Both the position numbers and the translations under genes were made by a program. Shown here piece by piece: positions 59,701 through 64,000 of a stretch of 64,000 nucleotides of DNA (its first letter is position 1; each line of letters begins with the position of its first letter). Origin of the DNA: Euglena gracilis (Eukaryota; Euglenida; Euglenophyceae; Euglenales); the NCBI GenBank assembly GCA_039621445.1, contig CP154956.1, positions 76,236,192 to 76,300,191 of the forward strand, written 5' to 3'. Under the pieces are notes generated by a model. That model was not told where the DNA came from and ran no database searches. It saw nothing but the letters and a program-made list of their open reading frames with translations.

Positions 59701-62700
59701 AACCCCTTCTCGGGTGCAAGTCGACCTAACCCTATCCCTTTCATTAACAAAATAAACCCCTTTTATCTGCCAACCCCTTCTCGGCTGCAAGTCGACCTAA
59801 CCCTATCCCTTTCATTAACAAAATAAACCCCTTTTATCCGCCAACCCCTTCTCGGGTGCAAGTCGACCTAACCCTATCCCTTTCATTAACAAAATAAACC
59901 CCTTTTTATCCGCCAACCCCTTCTCGGGTGCAAGTCGACCTAACCCTATCCCTTTCATTAACAAAATAAACCCCTTTTATCCGCCAACCCCTTCTCAGGT
60001 GCAAGTCGACCTAACCCTATCCCTTTCATTAACGAAATAAACCCCTTTTATCCGCCAACCCCTTCTCAGGTGCAAGTCGACCTAACCCTATCCCTGTCAT
60101 TAACAAAATAAACCCCTTTTATCCGCCAACCCCTTTTATCCGCCAACCCCTTCTCGGGTGCAAGTCGACCTAACCCTATCCCTTTCATTAACAAAATAAA
60201 CCCCTTTTATCTGCCAACCCCTTCTCAGGTGCAAGTCGACCTAACCCTATCCCTTTCATTAACAAAATAAACCCCTTTTATCTGCCAACCCCTTCTCAGG
60301 TGCAAGTCGACCTAACCCTATCCCTTTCATTAACAAAATAAACCCCTTTTATCCGCCAACCCCTTCTCGGGTGCAAGTCGACCTAACCCTATCCCTTTCA
60401 TTAACAAAATAAACCCCTTTTATCTGCCAACCCCTTCTCAGGTGCAAGTCGACCTAACCCAATCCCTTTCATTAACAAAATAAACCCCTTTTATCCGCCA
60501 ACCCCTTCTCGGGTGCAAGTCGACCTAACCCTATCCCTTTCATTAACAAAATAAACCCCTTTTATCTGCCAACCCCTTCTCAGGTACAAGTCGACCTAAC
60601 CCTATCCCTTTCATTAACAAAATAAACCCCTTTTATCTGCCAACCCCTTCTCGGGTGCAAGTCGACCTAACCCTATCCCTTTCATTAACAAAATAAACCC
60701 CTTTTATCTGCCAACCCCTTCTCAGGTGCAAGTCGACCTAACCCAATCCCTTTCATTAACAAAATAAACCCCTTTTATCCGCCAACCCCTTCTCGGGTGC
60801 AAGTCGACCTAACCCTATCCCTTTCATTAACAAAATAAACCCCTTTTATCTGCCAACCCCTTCTCAGGTACAAGTCGACCTAACCCTATCCCTTTCATTA
60901 ACAAAATAAACCCCTTTTATCTGCCAACCCCTTCTCGGGTGCAAGTCGACCTAACCCTATCCCTTTCATTAACAAAATAAACCCCTTTTATCCGCCAACC
61001 CCTTCTCGGGTGCAAGTCGACCTAACCCTATCCCTTTCATTAACAAAATAAACCCCTTTTATCCGCCAACCCCTTTTATCCGCCAACCCCTTCTCGGGTG
61101 CAAGTCGACCTAACCCTATCCCTTTCATTAACAAAATAAACCCCTTTTATCTGCCAACCCCTTCTCGGGTGCAAGTCGACCTAACCCTATCCCTTTCATT
61201 AACAAAATAAACCCCTTTTATCCGCCAACCCCTTCTCGGGTGCAAGTCGACCTAACCCTATCCCTTTCATTAACAAAATAAACCCCTTTTATCCGCCAAC
61301 CCCTTCTCGGGTGCAAGTCGACCTAACCCTATCCCTTTCATTAACAAAATAAACCCCTTTTATCCGCCAACCCCTTCTCGGCTGCAAGTCGACCTAACCC
61401 TATCCCTTTCATTAACAAAATAAACCCCTTTTAAATATCCGCCAACACCCCTTTATCCGCCAACCTCGGGTGCAAGTCGACCTAACCCTATCCCTTTCAT
61501 TAACAAAATAAACCCCTTTTATCCGCCAACCCCTTCTCAGGTGCAAGTCGACCTAACCCTATCCCTTTCATTAACAAAATAAACCCCTTTTATCCGCCAA
61601 CCCCTTTTATCCGCCAACCCCTTCTCGGGTGCAAGTCGACCTAACCCTATCCCTTTCATTAACGAAATAAACCCCTTTTATCTGCCAACCCCTTCTCAGG
61701 TGCAAGTCGACCTAACCCTATCCCTTTCGTTAGGAAAATAAACGCCTTTTATCCGCCACCCCCTTCTCGGGTGCAAGTCGACCTAACCCTATCCCTTTCA
61801 TTAACAAAATAAACCCCTTTTATCTGCCAACCCCTTCTCAGGTGCAAGTCGACCTAACCCTATCCCTTTCATTAACAAAATAAACCCCTTTTATCTGCCA
61901 ACCCCTTCTCAGGTGCAAGTCGACCTAACCCTATCCCTTTCATTAACAAAATAAACCCCTTTTATCCGCCAACCCCTTCTCGGGTGCAAGTCGACCTAAC
62001 CCTATCCCTTTCATTAACAAAATAAACCCCTTTTATCTGCCAACCCCTTCTCAGGTGCAAGTCGACCTAACCCTATCTCTTTCATTAACAAAATAAACCC
62101 CTTTTATCCGCCAACCCCTTCTCGGGTGCAAGTCGACCTAACCCTATCCCTTTCATTAACAAAATAAACCCCTTTTATCTGCCAACCCCTTCTCAGGTAC
62201 AAGTCGACCTAACCCTATCCCTTTCATTAACAAAATAAACCCCTTTTATCTGCCAACCCCTTCTCGGGTGCAAGTCGACCTAACCCTATCCCTTTCATTA
62301 ACAAAATAAACCCCTTTTATCCGCCAACCCCTTCTCGGGTGCAAGTCGACCTAACCCTATCCCTTTCATTAACAAAATAAACCCCTTTTATCCGCCAACC
62401 CCTTTTATCCGCCAACCCCTTCTCGGGTGCAAGTCGACCTAACCCTATCCCTTTCATTAACAAAATAAACCCCTTTTATCCGCCAACCCCTTCTCGGGTG
62501 CAAGTCGACCTAACCCTATCCCTTTCATTAACAAAATTAAACCCTTTTTATCCGCCAACCCCTTCTCGGGTGCAAGTCGACCTAACCCTATCCCTTTCAT
62601 TAACAAAATAAACCCCTTTTATCCGCCAACCCCTTCTCGGGTGCAAGTCGACCTAACCCATGCCCTTTCATTAACAAAATAAACCCCTTTCATCCGCCAA

Positions 62701-64000
62701 CCCCTTGTCCGGTGCAAGTCGACCTAACCCTATCCCTTTCATTAACAAAATAAACCCCTTTTATCCGCCAACCCCTTCTCGGGTGCAAGTCGACCTAACC
62801 CTATCCCTTTCATTAACAAAATAAACCCCTTTTATCTGCCAACCCCTTCTCGGCTGCAAGTCGACCTAACCCTATCCCTTTCATTAACAAAATAAACCCC
62901 TTTTATCCGCCAACCCCTTCTCAGGTGCAAGTCGACCTAACCCTATCCCTTTCATTAACAAAATAAACCCCTTTTATCCGCCAACCCCTTCTCAGGTGCA
63001 AGTCGACCTAACCCTATCCCTTTCATTAACAAAATAAACCCCTTTTATCCGCCAACCCCTTTTATCCGCCAACCCCTTCTCGGGTGCAAGTCGACCTAAC
63101 CCTATCCCTTTCATTAACGAAATAAACCCCTTTTATCTGCCAACCCCTTCTCAGGTGCAAGTCGACCTAACCCTATCCCTTTCATTTACAAAATAAACCC
63201 CTTTTATCCGCCAACCCCTTCTCGGGTGCAAGTCGACCTAACCCTATCCCTTTCATTAACAAAATAAACCCCTTTTATCTGCCAACCCCTTCTCAGGTGC
63301 AAGTCGACCTAACCCTATCCCTTTCATTAACAAAATAAACCCCTTTTATCTGCCAACCCCTTCTCAGGTGCAAGTCGACCTAACCCTATCCCTTTCATTA
63401 ACAAAATAAACCCCTTTTATCCGCCAACCCCTTCTCGGGTGCAAGTCGACCTAACCCTATCCCTTTCATTAACAAAATAAACCCCTTTTATCTGCCAACC
63501 CCTTCTCAGGTACAAGTCGACCTAACCCTATCCCTTTCATTAACAAAATAAACCCCTTTTATCTGCCAACCCCTTCTCGGGTGCAAGTCGACCTAACCCT
63601 ATCCCTTTCATTAACAAAATAAACCCCTTTTATCCGCCAACCCCTTCTCGGGTGCAAGTCGACCTAACCCTATCCCTTTCATTAACAAAATAAACCCCTT
63701 TCATCTGCCAACCCCTTCTCGGGTGCAAGTCGACCTAACCCTATCCCTTTCATTAACAAAATAAACCCCTTTTATCCGCCAACCCCTTCTCGGGTGCAAG
63801 TCGACCTAACCCTATCCCTTTCATTTACAAAATAAACCCCTTTTATCCGCCAACCCCTTCTCGGGTGCAAGTCGACCTAACCCTATCCCTTTCATTAACA
63901 AAATAAACCCCTTTTATCTGCCAACCCCTTCTCAGGTGCAAGTCGACCTAACCCTATCCCTTTCATTAACAAAATAAACCCCTTTTATCTGCCAACCCCT
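56730..64000. repeat. 71-bp satellite array, about 100 copies, continues beyond window
   Basis: The unit contains CTTCTCGGGTGCAAGTCG, ACCTAACCCTATCCCTTTCA, TTAACAAAATAAACCCC and TTTTATCCGCCAACCC. Most units are 71 bp. A longer form of about 88 bp repeats CCCCTTTTATCCGCCAA. Linked variants (TCTGCC with CTCAGG; CTCGGC; CAGGTAC; AACCCAATCC; CCCTGTCATT) recur in the same order in different parts of the array, which means blocks of several units were duplicated together. The CCTAACCCTA core resembles a telomere repeat. No genes are present. Confidence 0.97.

Noticed and set aside
56730-64000. CRISPR array
   Set aside because: Units are near-identical over their full 71 bp with no variable spacers, in a genome with spliced genes.
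56730-64000. True telomere
   Set aside because: The unit is 71 bp with only one CCTAACCCTA core, and the array continues past the window without simple TTAGGG repeats.

Overview
The window reads as nuclear DNA of a eukaryote, and the best fit is a euglenid alga or close relative. The argument comes from introns. A GPI8/PIG-K protease gene and a dual-specificity phosphatase gene, both on the minus strand, can be rebuilt exon by exon because their protein families are well known. Several introns needed to join those exons are not GT-AG. Their ends pair with each other, with intron position +n opposite position -(n+2). Two carry CAG at +4 to +6 opposite CTG at -8 to -6, as described for the nonconventional introns of Euglena. 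Ordinary GT-AG introns sit beside them in the same genes. Exons are short and GC-rich with GC-ending codons, and introns run to several kilobases filled with poly-C/poly-G runs, microsatellites and transposons. The species cannot be named from the sequence alone.

Layout. 1-8,414: right part of a large DNA transposon (TE-1) with two plus-strand genes: a large protein of unrecognised family, possibly the transposase (gene A), and a ParB/sulfiredoxin-like protein (gene B). 8,960-20,093: PIGK on the minus strand. 20,094-26,894: repeats with no gene I can support. 26,895-44,160: minus-strand exons. The upstream part is a dual-specificity phosphatase, the downstream part is unassigned. Transposons TE-2 (34,573-38,268) and TE-3 (39,414-41,571) lie inside phosphatase introns. 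44,200-47,600: repeats. 47,631-56,232: a minus-strand gene for a basic, probably coiled-coil protein, with TE-4 (50,428-54,744) in an intron. 56,730-64,000: an array of about 100 copies of a 71-bp satellite that runs off the window.

The main discovery candidate is the transposon family. TE-2, TE-3 and TE-4 have inverted ends beginning CTTAGG(T/C)GGC and each is flanked by a perfect 5-bp target-site duplication (CGAAT, TCATT, CCAGA). TE-1, TE-2 and TE-4 each carry their own set of short palindromes: TGCGCA-NN-TGCGCA in TE-1, TGCCACTAGTGGCA in TE-2, GGAAGCGG...CCGCTTCC in TE-4. TE-2 holds a broken, intron-poor relative of TE-1 gene B, which links the two elements by protein as well as by ends. 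I know of no named superfamily with this combination of 5-bp duplications, CTTAGG ends, private palindromes and a ParB-like accessory gene.
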